DNA of 64,000 nucleotides from Athripsodes cinereus (taxonomy: Eukaryota; Arthropoda; Insecta; Trichoptera; Leptoceridae): positions 2,294,001 through 2,358,000 of the forward strand of contig OX388319.1 in NCBI GenBank assembly GCA_947579605.1. The letters run 5' to 3'. Below, piece by piece: positions 10,836-20,679 of the stretch. The position numbers and the translations under genes were made by a program. Under the pieces are notes generated by a model. It was not told where the DNA came from and ran no database searches. It was given only the letters and a program-made list of their open reading frames with translations. The first letter of the stretch is position 1, and each line of letters begins with the position of its first letter.

Positions 10836-11394
10836 TACAAATTTTTTCACTTACTTCTTACGATATATTTTTAACTTTACATTTCCGTATATAAAGAAGC
10901 GTATTCCATCGATGGAGACTTTATTCACGATAAGTAAAATAACATTTTATAATGTATACTGAAACGGAATATACAGGAGAGGAGAAGTATAATAATATAT
11001 AGGTATCCATAATATTACAAACGAGTATGATCTAAAAGTTCTCAAGCCCACAAATGTAAAGTTCATCCGAGCGGAAGGGTTGCGCTTTTCAAACGAGCGT
11101 ACCTTGTTGTAGTTGCAATTCAGAAAAGTTCAACATTTAGTAATGGAACCTCCTCTAGATTTATTTATATGCATACCTACTAAATAATGTAAATAGACTA
11201 CTACATAAGAGCAGTGACCATTATAGTATAGACTAGAATTCAAACGAAAAATTATTGGTAATGCGACCGATCAAATTATTTTCCACCGTGCATAGAATAG
11301 TCCGTTTAGCACTGTGTTCTCTAAAGAAGAACCGATGATGCATTTCTTTCTAAATTGTTTCATATTTCTGTGGAATTTCCAGCAAAAAATACAC
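10836..11394. other. Unassigned AT-rich sequence
   Basis: No supportable feature seen. Confidence 0.4.
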
Positions 11395-11560
11395 CTGCAA
11401 CTCTTTTCTGCATATTTCACGGCATCCTGCAATGAGTAGGTTTTAAAAGACCATCAGTGAAAAGGCATTTCCCATTTCCCACTCGGCAAAAACGATATTT
11501 GCCACCTATCCTGAATTATGATGTATGTTCATAAAACGTAGTTAGTTCATTGGTTACCTC
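11395..11560 (-). mobile_element. Family A fragment, strongly decayed
   Basis: ACTCTTTTCTGCATATTTC and CGGCATCCTGCAATG correspond to the distal block, and GCCACCTATCCTGAATTATG to the central block of reversed family A copies. Many substitutions; boundaries approximate. Confidence 0.4.
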
Positions 11561-11964
11561 TCTTGTTGCAGATGCAGAAATATTCTACAAAAAGTCCACT
11601 TTACAAAACGAAATATAAAACTATGTAAAAATATATGAAAATATACTTGTAAAAATAATTATACTAACATAATACTAACTATTTATTATACTAACATAAT
11701 CCTATGTAAATTTTTACCTAATAATAAAACTTCTTCTCGTAATTTATATTGCACGCCCCTGTGACTTCACAATACTAATATTCCGACCTAAATGGAAACT
11801 TAAACAATGTTTTATTTATTATTTCATTATTACGCTTTGTTTACCAAAGAAATATAATAAAATAAAAATAAATCATACTTATGACTTTATGAGACACCTG
11901 TAATAAAATAAGTTCTAAATTAAGTACGTACCACACAACGTGATACGTAAACTACGTTGAATGT

Positions 11965-12060
11965 GTTATGTTATTTTTGTATAGGCACGGAGAAAACAAC
12001 TTGGAAGTTTATTTATTACATTCTGTAGGTCTGTTTTAATAAATGATCATGATTTGCCAA
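11965..12060 (-). mobile_element. Family A fragment, near-terminal part
   Basis: TTTTGTATAGGCACGGAGAA, AACAACTTGGAAGTTTATT and ATTACATTCTGTAGGTCTG match the segment just inside the hairpin terminus of reversed copies. The terminus itself is degenerate (GATCATGATTTGCC). Confidence 0.5.
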
Positions 12061-12476
12061 AAAAATTGTTTTATCATATTTAGCGGCCAAACATCGAAAA
12101 AAAAATGTGCAAAAAGGGAGTGAAAGAATATATATCTACTATTTTTGGTAGTCTACAAGTACCCAACGATACTGCATAGAGAGGAAGGCATTTTGAACGT
12201 ATTTTGTGGAAATGTTCCTACACCGATATTAGAAGGAAAAGAATGCAGATATTCGTTGCTGTTCATGCTCCAACCTCCGAACCTCTAGGACATACTTAGC
12301 GACCACAAGGAAAACTTTTTCGCCTTCAAGAACTTCTATACTTTCTTTGATACCCTAATATCCCCTTCAAGCATCTGACGATACACCATAGAGAGAAAAG
12401 CATATTCCAACTCCTTCCCTTCCCTTTTCGCACCATAATTTTCGTTGTTTGGCCACGAATATATGTAAATTTTTAA
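12061..12476. other. Unassigned sequence
   Basis: No gene or known repeat recognised. AGAGAGGAAGGCATTTTGAA (12179) and AGAGAGAAAAGCATATTCCA (12392) look like two diverged copies of one short word about 213 bp apart, each preceded by a degenerate ACGATAC-CAT. Confidence 0.35.
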
Positions 12477-12623
12477 ATTACAAAAAAACACTGTTTGATT
12501 ATCACTATAATTTTTTATTGCCTCGAACGTTTTCGTCTACACTGATAGACATTTGCAAGAGGACTGAAAACGTTCGAGGCAATAAAAAATTTATAATGAA
12601 AATCAAACAGTGTCTTTTGTAAT
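12477..12623. mobile_element. Head-to-head pair of hammerhead-like 3' retroelement ends
   Basis: Inverted arms of about 58 bp flank a 30-bp core. The left arm reads AAAACACTGTTTGATTATC, ACTATAATTTTTTATTGCC, TCGAACGTTTTCGTC. The right arm reads CTGAAAACGTTCGAGGC, AATAAAAAATTTATAATG, AAAATCAAACAGTGTC. Each arm holds GAAAACGTT, an AATAAA signal and an ACAGTGTT end, the same order seen at 39352 and 43318 on the minus strand. Penelope-like elements are known to carry hammerhead-type motifs near their ends, so this may be two such ends joined, or a small inverted-repeat element. Confidence 0.5.
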
Positions 12624-13018
12624 TAATTTAAAATAAATGAATTTTCACAGTTTTAACACAAATACATTATAATATTATTAATATATGTAAAGTTTATCAA
12701 TGACATAAAATATTTGCGATTCGTTTACACACTCGTACTTATCACCCTAGTTTTTAAACTCAATTATTAATTCGATTCAAATACTTTTTCTTCAAATCAA
12801 ATTCGTATCAAAACAGTGTAAATTTCATAAAAGATATCGAGCTCATGTAAATCGCTTGAAAAAACCTTATCAGGAAAGCATAAATGCGACGGCTTATTAT
12901 ATCTGCACGCGAATGCCTCCTTAGATTTTTCCGGGGTAATAAAAAGAACTGCAATCAAAGATTGAAATCTGATGCAAGAGTTAAGTGAATTATCCATTAG
13001 CGACCCGACAGGCCGACG
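12624..13018. other. Unassigned sequence upstream of a promoter-like site
   Basis: No exon recognised. A TAATATTATTAATATATG stretch lies at 12671-12688. GC content rises at 12880-13018, approaching the TATA element. Confidence 0.35.
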
Positions 13019-13019
13019 G

Positions 13020-13053
13020 TATAAAAAACCGCTGGGCCTTTAGTTCGTCAGTT
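13020..13053 (+). promoter_or_regulatory. Candidate RNA polymerase II core promoter (TATA box + initiator)
   Basis: TATAAAAAA starts at 13020 and TCAGTT lies at 13048-13053. This places the initiator A (13050) exactly 30 bp from the first T of the TATA box, the canonical insect arrangement. Flanking DNA (GACCCGACAGGCCGACGG) is GC-richer than the region. A possible splice donor follows at 13072 (AAC then GTATTT), but I could not identify a coding exon downstream. It may be a host gene with a noncoding first exon, or a retroelement promoter. Confidence 0.5.
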
Positions 13054-13344
13054 AGTAATTCTGATCCAGAAACGTATTTAACACCGTGTTCGCTGTCAAA
13101 TTACAATATTTTTTTGTTGTTCATTGATTTATCATCTTTATCCTAGTTTAGGAGATGTTTTGATTTTAAAAACTTCAAATTTATTGACAGTTTCAGATTA
13201 TCAATGAATTACATAAAGGCATATTTACTCATGTATAGAATTCAGTACCTAAAATAATATGTGAATCTCTAATAATCAACATTTAACTTATAAGATTATA
13301 ATTTTAATAAAATGATACTACCACTATTTCATCACTGCACATTT

Positions 13345-13418
13345 ACGAGTAAGGCAGCCAGCAGACCACCTGTATGTAATAAACATGCAAGTTGTACTCT
13401 CCATAGCTTGAATACGTG
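13345..13418 (+). mobile_element. Family A fragment, terminal part
   Basis: TAAGGCAGCCAGCAGACCAC, CTGTATGTAATAAACATGC, AAGTTGTACTCTCCATAGC is the segment just inside the hairpin terminus. The terminus itself is lost, and the copy is cut off where a retroelement tail begins at about 13425. Confidence 0.68.
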
Positions 13419-13424
13419 AATCAA

Positions 13425-13600
13425 ATTCTCAAGGACTGCTGCGTGTTGAGTAAGAGAAATAGATGTGCATTTATGAGAAACTGGATGAACGTTGAGGAAG
13501 CGAAAAAAATATGCAATGATGATAGATCGATATGGCGTTTTCTTCTCTCTGCCAACCTCTTCTGGAACACGGCGTGAAGATAAATATATAAATACCGTAG
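13425..13600 (+). mobile_element. 3' end of a TATG-tailed non-LTR retrotransposon, second subfamily
   Basis: Encodes a VLSKRNRCAFMRNWMNVEE-type tail, then AICNDDRSIWRFLLSANLF, ending with GGAACACGGCGTGAAGAT and an ATAAATATATAAATA tail. It is closest to the copy at 31545-32040, which ends GGACACGGCGTGAGGGTGAA. It sits directly between a family A fragment and a duplicated unit beginning at 13609. Confidence 0.75.
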
Positions 13601-13608
13601 ATATATAT

Positions 13609-13745
13609 TGCACGACGATCTTACAGTCTATAGATTGTTAAGAAAACACCCTTTTAAACAGGCAATAACGAACATACTTATAATATTCAAAGTAGGAAGG
13701 TGCTGTGATTATCTAGTTCATTACTATTGTTGTTGATATTATTAT
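13609..13745 (+). repeat. Duplicated unit, first copy (second at 14798)
   Basis: GCACGACGATCTTACAGTC, TATAGATTGTTAAGAAAACA, CCC..TTAAACAGGCAATAACG recurs at 14798-14866 with about 80-85% identity. Both copies continue into TCTAGTT-CTATTGTTGTT and an ATT-type microsatellite. This copy has about 34 extra bases (13678-13711). It looks like the 3' end of an unrecognised retroelement with an ATT tail. Confidence 0.65.
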
Positions 13746-13779
13746 GTCTTAAAATATATATAAATAGATATATTATTAT

Positions 13780-14660
13780 ATACCTAAATCCAACTCCATA
13801 CATGCCACAACACATGCTTTCAGCAAATACACGAAATGGAAGACTATTGCAACCAATTATTACACATACGACTTTTGCTCAGAGATTCCTCACCTTCCTT
13901 GGGCCAAGAATGTATAATCGAATAATCCCAAATATTGCTAAATTTATTTCCCCAAGTGGGAAAAACTTAAACAAATTGGTGACGAATTGGCTCATGGACA
14001 GGGGAAGAAGGGAGTCTGAGAGAGACCTGACGAACATAATACAATAACTGACTTACTCTTACATTAATCTTATTTGCACATTTATTTATTTATTTATTTA
14101 TTTTATTTACAAAACAGATTTTAAAAGATAAGTCACTAATGTCTACCTAACTGGGCATGAGCCCGTACCAAGGTAGACTGAGCCAGTTTTCACCATTGTT
14201 TTTTCACCATTCATTGTCTCAGCGCTCAATTTTCTTTACTTCAGTTACTAAGGTTATTTTCCCTACTTTATTTAATCATAACATAACACACGCTCACGCA
14301 CGCACACATACATCCACACACACAAACACACTCATCCACATACACCCACACCCACATACATGCATACATACATACACACCCATACATACATATATATATA
14401 TACACACACACATTCTAAATGACTTGACGTATGACATGCTATTTCATTATGTATTTTGAATTATTTTAACTCTTATTCAAGTTTACATAAAAGAATTGTA
14501 TTTTAAGTCATATTTGAAAAATTGTATTTTGATATATGTATTTTTTTCTAGTATTGCCCCAGAACAGATTTTAATCTAGTGGGGCAATATATTCCATTAT
14601 ATTGTTTTTTATGTTAATTTTGTATGCTCTATTGGAATAATAAATAAATAAAAAAAATAA
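13780..14660 (+). mobile_element. 3' end of a non-LTR retrotransposon (FLGPRMYN-type tail) with long 3' UTR and A-rich tail
   Basis: An open frame ending at 14047 encodes NTRNGRLLQPIITHTTFAQ, FLTFLGPRMYNRIIPN and WLMDRGRRESERDL. This is the usual shape of the C-terminal end of insect LINE reverse transcriptases (NTRN-L-P, then LGP-YN-LP). A 3' UTR of about 600 bp follows. It contains a TTTATTTATTTATTTATTTA run, a CA-rich microsatellite, a TATTGCCCCAG / TAGTGGGGCAATA hairpin and the tail AATAATAAATAAATAAAAAA. The palm domain is absent. It lies between the two duplicated units at 13609 and 14798. Confidence 0.7.
14283..14414. repeat. CA/CATA-rich compound microsatellite
   Basis: Irregular CACACA, CACCCACACC, CATACATACATACAC and ATATATATATA runs within the presumed 3' UTR of the retroelement tail above. 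Confidence 0.85.
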
Positions 14661-14797
14661 AAAAATTCGACCCTCCGCACAAGCATTTAGTTGCTTATGG
14701 AAGGAGCATTTTACTAAGTAGGTATAACATTGTTTTGTTTTTTGTTGTAATATCAATGTATACTGTGTATTTAAAATAAAAAAAAAATAAAAAAAAA

Positions 14798-14908
14798 TGC
14801 ACAACGAGCTTACGGTCTACAGATTGTTAAGAAAACACCACATTAAACAGGCTATGAGGAGCATACTCTAGTTTGCTGCTATTGTTGTTATTATTATTAT
14901 TATTATTG
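14798..14908 (+). repeat. Duplicated unit, second copy, with ATT microsatellite
   Basis: TGCACAACGAGCTTACGGTC, TACAGATTGTTAAGAAAACA, CCACATTAAACAGGC matches 13609-13677, followed by GCTATTGTTGTTATTATTA. It begins directly after an A-rich tail (AAAAAAATAAAAAAAA, 14779-14797), so it may be an insertion beside an older poly-A. Confidence 0.65.
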
Positions 14909-15174
14909 CACGCAGATGTCAGTGCAGATTGCCTCGAATTGGACTTTATACTCGTATACAGAGCTACCGGCACTCGAAGCCTGGTTGTAAATGACAGGGA
15001 ACACGCAAGACCCAACCGACAAGCAATCAATAATGACCGGAAGAGAATTTCTGTAACGTGTGTTTAAGTTTAGAATATAACAACTGTGACGATTGTAGCA
15101 ATTGTGAAAAATAACAGTAGGTATCACTTGATTCGCTATAATTAAACGATGATTTTTTCCTTATTACTGTCCCG
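14909..15174. other. Unassigned moderately GC-rich sequence
   Basis: The stretch GCACGCAGATGTCAGTGCAG to about 15060 is open in two frames for about 65 codons on either strand, but shows no family motif. Probably the edge of an unrecognised element. Confidence 0.35.
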
Positions 15175-15262
15175 TAGAATTGCGGATAAATAATAAATCT
15201 CCCACTCTTTTCTGTAAGTTTTCAAGTGTCTTATGAAAAGCACGTATTTTTAGAGACAAGCA
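15175..15262 (-). mobile_element. Family A fragment, distal half
   Basis: ATCTCCCACTCTTTTCTGTA, AGTTTTCAAGTGTCTTATG, AAAAGCACGTATTTTTAG is the distal half of a reversed copy; the centre and hairpin terminus are missing. Confidence 0.65.
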
Positions 15263-15689
15263 AAAAAGAAGTGATGAAATATCAAACTTTGCCATTGAAA
15301 ATATTATGTCAATATACTACAAATATTTAGCTTCTGCGATTTAAAAATAATGTGATTTTTAACAGCTATAAATTTCAGATATATTCTATAACAGGTATCA
15401 ATTTGTGATTAGATTTTCAAACCATATTCAAAATGTTTTCGCGAACAAAAACAACGCTTAGAACATGTGTCATGACGCTGGAACAGCAGGCGTGATCCGC
15501 GAACGGGTAACGGTGGTCAATGGGCAGGACTGCTAGGCGGTGACCGGTAACGAGCGAACATGCAATGAATTATTACATAAGTAATTGTGCTCTGCAAAAC
15601 ACTTCGGCTCGTCTTGTGAATATTTTACTAGAATGCAATTCGCAACCAAAATAGAAGACTAATGACAAGCAAAAAAATAAAAAATATCA
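15263..15689. other. Unassigned sequence with a GC-rich patch
   Basis: Positions 15475-15560 are GC-rich (GGCGTGATCCGCGAACGGG, TAACGGTGGTCAATGGGCAG, GACTGCTAGGCGGTGACCGG). This contrasts with the surroundings and is unexplained; possibly an upstream part of the retroelement tail at 15690. Confidence 0.4.
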
Positions 15690-15930
15690 TATGTTGGCCA
15701 TGTAATGAGAGGTAAAAAGTACACCATACTCCAGCTCGACATGATAGGGAAGATCAAGGGCCGCAGAGGGGTCGGCAAAAAACAGCTCCCCTGGCTTCGA
15801 AACATTCGAGAGTGGACCGGTGTCAGAACCGAGGGGGTAATGTTTTGCGCCACCCAGGACAGGGAAGCTTTCTCTCAAATGGTCGTCAACGTCGAGGGGA
15901 CCCGGTAAGACACGTGAAAAAGGAGAAAAA
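15690..15930 (+). pseudogene. Non-LTR retrotransposon reverse transcriptase C-terminal tail (SWLRNIR lineage)
   Basis: The frame from 15705 encodes GKIKGRRGVGKKQLPWLRN, IREWTGVRTEGVMFCA and DREAFSQMVVNVEGTR before a stop at about 15908. GKI-GRR-GRRQLSWLRNIR-W and DREAF--VVANV are standard for the C-terminal end of many insect LINEs. GHVMRG just upstream matches the usual GH-MR block. Truncated at the 5' side; related tails at 39478 and 59375 are more decayed. Confidence 0.8.
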
Positions 15931-16498
15931 TAATGACAACCGAAAACACATTTTTTCAAATCTTTCTAGATTTAGAATTATTATACTAAGATAATTTTAT
16001 GAACCATCGATTGGTCTAAATTCAAGTTTTTCATTTTGAATAACAACTTGCAGAGAGCTTCTAGTGACTGTTTTAGTGCAAGATGCAGTATGTGCTAGGT
16101 ATGATAATATCACTTTTTCGTTGAACTTACCAGAAAGCTTACAAATTTTTCAGATGAAGAATTTCGTGATTTTTTCCTGAAACAATCAAAATACAAGAAA
16201 TTAATACAAAATAGAATATAATCAATTGCATTATTATGAAGAATATTACTTATCATTACTCGCTGATTTTTAAAATAACTAGGATCAACAACTTTATTAA
16301 CTTTTTTGAATTCCTGAAAAAATTTTAGTAACTAAGTCAATACAAATATATTTGTACATTTGAATACAAGATCGTAAAAATCACGTTATTCTTTAAACAT
16401 TCCGATTTTATCGGCATTACAACTATGCGCCGGCTGATTTTATAAGATAAACTGCATTAAATAAATAAATATAGATACCTACCTACGTTATTTTATGG
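15931..16498. other. Unassigned AT-rich sequence
   Basis: I find no supportable gene, RNA or repeat boundary in this stretch. Confidence 0.4.
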
Positions 16499-16735
16499 AT
16501 ATCGTTGTCATAGGAACGGTGTATTGTGAAAGAGGGACGCCCGGGCCGACGAAATCCCTGCGGACCGAAGAACAGCGCTCTTTTTGGCCAACTATCCTTG
16601 GGCATTCTCAAAACATGTCCCAGGAATGTCGTGGAAACAGGTGACGCAATTGGCGCAGAGACGCTCTGAATGGAGGAGGCTGGTTTCTGCCCTGTGCTCC
16701 CGAGAGTAGCGTTGAGAGCGAGATGATGATGATGA
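16499..16735 (+). mobile_element. GAT-tailed non-LTR retrotransposon, 5'-inverted (twin-primed) insertion
   Basis: Positions 16499-16622 are the reverse complement of the internal region at 35925-36050 (GGATATCGTTGTCATAGG to CTCAAAACATGTCCC). Positions 16623-16735 are direct (GAATGTCGTGGAAACAGGTG, GACGCTCTGAATGGAGGAGG, ending in GATGATGATGATGATG). The two pieces are adjacent in the intact order apart from about 11 missing bases. TTTATG occurs just outside both ends and may be the target-site duplication. Confidence 0.8.
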
Positions 16736-17739
16736 TGATTTATGAATAATTTTAGTATCTACTGATTGTTTTAATAGCTTGCATTTGCTCATAGACTTAC
16801 CTATCTAACAAATTGAATAAAATTGGTAGAATATAAATTAGTGTTTTCATTATTTTTTCTAATATGCATTACGTTACCTAAATCGTTGTGTTCTTTTTTA
16901 TTGTAAAACTTGTAAAAATGTAAATTAAAAATTAAATAATATCTTCACTCTTTAGTAAGAATTCTCGGTTGGGATTTCTTAAGAAGGTACTACTCAATGG
17001 GTCCCTCTGGTTGTATTTTGGTCATTTATATTGAATCACATACCGGGGACCTTTTCTCAATAAAGACACTCTAAAGAATTAATACGCGTGGAACGAATAC
17101 TTGAAACAAGCGACTCCTGGTTTATGTCACACGGAGACATAATTTATTTATTTATTTATTAACAATTCACGGCGCTAGCCTTTAACATGTTATATATTTA
17201 CATACATAGTTCATATGATGTACACACAAGTATAGAAAATTAAGACACAACAATCATAATAAAAAGTCAACAAAACACAAAAAAGAACAATTATTATCAA
17301 TATCACAGCACAAGTTATGAATAGAGAAAAAAAGTCAATGGATCACAAGACAATTCAATAGTTGGTTATCTTGTCAAATTTTCAATAAACAAGGAGGAGT
17401 ATTTATGAGATTATTACAAATAAAAATAAATGGGACGTCAAGTAGTATACGGTCTTTAAAAATGGATGTTGTAAAATTTATAATATTTAGTGTCAATAGA
17501 AACTGAGAAATGTCAAATAATAAACATTACTTTTTTGATTATTGCAGAAAACGAATGTTTTGATAAACCTGATAATCTTTTGAAACTTGCTTTTAAAGTC
17601 TCCCCAATGTCGACTATGACTCTGACGAAAGCTTCTCTGTTTTGTGTTAGTTAAACTTTTCTAACTACCAGAATCATATTCAGTTATTATAATTGCCTAC
17701 AAAATTTGTCATAAAAATTTTGGGCCGTTTTGTGAAACA
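16736..17739. other. Unassigned sequence with a TTTA-repeat
   Basis: TTTATTTATTTATTTATTAA at 17142-17161 followed by CACGGCGCTAGCCTTTAACA resembles the 3' tail and UTR of a minus-strand retroelement; a similar arrangement starts at 35041. No coding part was found. Confidence 0.4.
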
Positions 17740-17800
17740 ACCACCTCAAAGGTCCACTTAAGAGCCATAAGAACTTACGAACAATGGAGTTTATAAGCAT
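17740..17800 (-). mobile_element. Possible CR1-like 3' end remnant
   Basis: GGGCCGTTTTGTGAAACAAC, CACCTCAAAGGTCCACTTAA resembles the 3' UTR end next to the CR1-like tail at 48001 (GCGCCGTTTTGTGAAAAA, then CACCTCAAGGGCGCTC). Only about 50 bp, so low confidence. Confidence 0.35.
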
Positions 17801-18006
17801 GCTTTGAATAACTCCGATCTCTTCAATACTAGCAAATCATGAGAAATTTTGTTCCGCAATTACGTTCTAGCCAAGCAGAAGTTATTGCATCCACATTTCA
17901 TATCTTATATTTCCATGTTAATCAAACAAAACATTAAGGAATTGATGGAATACCTCATCACTGAGTTGAAGACATCAAATATGATGTCTTCACGAAAGAA
18001 AAGAAG

Positions 18007-18078
18007 AAAAAATCATTACCACACCATAGAAGGATCTTTCAAATGTTACACCACATCTGCGGACCGACTTGACAATGT
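18007..18078 (+). repeat. Dispersed repeat pair, copy 1
   Basis: ATTACCACACCATAGAAGG, ATCTTTCAAATGTTACACC, GCGGACCGACTTGACAATG recurs at 18650-18722 with substitutions. Boundaries match on both sides for about 72 bp. Not assigned to a known element. Confidence 0.6.
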
Positions 18079-18649
18079 CCTAATAAGACGAAAGACGTCT
18101 CTCTCGTCGAATAGTAGAAAAAAAAACTTGTTTTATTTATTTCATATTTAAACACTGACACAGTGAATTAAATATGATGTTTTTTTGTTGAAATTTCTAC
18201 TTTTTTCAGACCACTCGAAAACAATGAAAGAATCGGAAGCCCTATTTTCTACCAAGAGTTCTTGAACTCCATTACGAATGTTTGTTAAAAGCAAAATAAT
18301 GTTAATAATTCCACGACTATAAACACTTGTTTATCTTTGAAACGTAAAGCAAAGGAGTGGTGTTCACGTGCAATGAACTAAGTCTCATATAAGAAAATAA
18401 GAAACATCCTTCGATTACTACTAAGTACATTAGTGGTAATGGAATAAAGGACGAAATCCTCGAGAGGACGATACTATATATAAATGCAGTATATAAGTAA
18501 GAAGGAGATATCTTATTCGTCCTTAAAAGGTTGTGTTGAGACAACTCGAAGGTAAAGAAGCGTACCGTCTATAAAAAAGGGTACGTAGGTATATTGTAAG
18601 AGATAAATTTAAAATAGCCACGTTACATTATTAAAAGGAAAACACACTG

Positions 18650-18722
18650 AAAAAAATAAATATTACCACACCATAGCAGGATCTTTCAAATGTTAAATAA
18701 CATTAGCACACCAACTTAACGT
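18650..18722 (+). repeat. Dispersed repeat pair, copy 2
   Basis: ATTACCACACCATAGCAGG, ATCTTTCAAATGTTAAATAA, GCACACCAACTTAACG matches 18007-18078 about 640 bp upstream in the same orientation. Confidence 0.6.
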
Positions 18723-20679
18723 AAAGGACATGCAAAAAGTATTAACTAATAAAATGAAAACATTTACAACGGGTGACATACTTTGTCACCAAATTAAGAC
18801 TCAATTTTTTACGAATACCTGGATGAAGAAGAAAAACACCCGGAAATAAAAAGCAGTGGGAGACATTTTCCTTCCCGGGAATTCACGGAACCGGATAGAA
18901 ATAATAAAGAAAAACACTTATCTTTAACAAAAGGGAAAACATCGTTTCTGTTAAACAACTATAATAATAATACAATATTTTCAGTAACTTTTTTCGTGTT
19001 TCAGTTATATTATTTTCAGGATGATGAATTAGAAAACTTAAATTATCGCCGGGACTTACCTACTGCGCGATGATATAGTAAATATAATCCAAGTATAAAT
19101 AAATGTCTGAGACTGTTCGTCGGAATGAATTTTTGCACACACTTACAAATTTACATCTTTCTTCCGATGGCCGAAAATCACTTGTAAAGACCTTTGCCTC
19201 CAAAACAATAGATCTTCAAGCCTTTCTATCTTGAGCAATGGAATGAAATTTCTTGTGGAGCAGATTTCTTCATTGCATTTAAGCTTCCAGGTTTTCATCT
19301 TCGTCTTCAAAATTAATTTAATGTGACTAATTAATATACCAAGTCCTTTTTTACTTATTATTTATCAAAATTAATGTGTCACCAAATTTCTAAACATCAG
19401 TGGAATAAATCACAGAAGACACAATATGTCCACATTTGACAGTTTTAAGAAAATAGATTTTCAATGTTTGAGATTCTCAAGTAATTCACTAATTTTAAAC
19501 TAATTCAAAAGATGTCCTTGATGGATAAGTGCGTTTTAAGAATTAAGAAAGTCGATACTCGTATAAATGCATTGTATTGTAGTACAAAGTAAAGTCTTGG
19601 TTATAATAAAGAGTATCACATTATAGTCAGGAATATTATGTATATATTTTAAATTAAGGAATTAAGTTAATTTATTAGAATAATAATTTATAAGTAAAAA
19701 AAGATTTTGTAACTTTCGTAAAATATCAATACATTGAATTATATTTGAATATAGATAAATAAAATAGAACCTGTTGATAAGTCTTATAAAAGACTTAACA
19801 GAACTTGTATTACTTACTTGTAATATTTTTGATAAAAAAAAAATACATGTTACATCTGTCCACAAAAAAAAGTTTATTTAAAAACGTGTGACATTTGGTT
19901 TTTCTTAAATATTTCAATAATGATACAAGCATTACTGGTAAATATGTACTCAGGAAATAGAAGACGTTGCAACCGATCTTGTGCATAATTATATTAACAT
20001 AATTATACTTTTTTCCCTTTACTCCCTTATGTTTTTGACACTAATTCATATTTTTTTTTCTGTGTGTTGGACAGGTAGGTAGGTTAGGTTAATGTAGTTA
20101 ATGACAGTTAATCTGGATTGTTTATAAAAATATACTGACTAATTATTCCTATTGTAAGAACAGATAACTGTTATTCTTCTATATATTGTTTTTTTTATTG
20201 TCTAATGTGGTAGCTTTTTTTATCATTTTACTATTCCTTTATTTAAATCTGACAACCTTATGGGCTTCAAACTTAATATGATTTTTTAATTTGTGTACGC
20301 TTATAAATAGGGCGATATATTGATACCATTTTTTGTTTGCATTGTTTGTTTTTATGCATATATTTGTCTTTAGTATGCTGTCGATATGAAATAAATAAAT
20401 AAATAAACTCATTTTACCTAAATAGTGGATATTTGTTTTTTGAGCTTTAAACCATCGATATAATATAGTGGTTAACAAACTATTGAGTTGATATGCGACG
20501 AGCTTATTCACTGAGCAAAGTCGCCTTCAAAAGCTGGTGTAATATAATATGAAACAATTCGTTTCAACGGCACCACTGTGTGGTGGTGGTTTCAGCCCCT
20601 GAAATAATATATGAGCTTTCAAATTCAGTTATACTCCGCAGCTGAAACACACTATACATATACTGTATATATACCATGA
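18723..20679. other. Unassigned AT-rich sequence
   Basis: No exon, RNA gene or known repeat recognised. It includes an AAATAAATAAATAAA run (20389-20404) and an ATATACTGTATATATACC stretch at 20659-20676. Confidence 0.4.

Noticed and set aside
20070..20092. TTAGG-like telomere repeat
   Set aside because: Only GGTAGGTTAGGTTAATG, too short and irregular for a telomeric tract.
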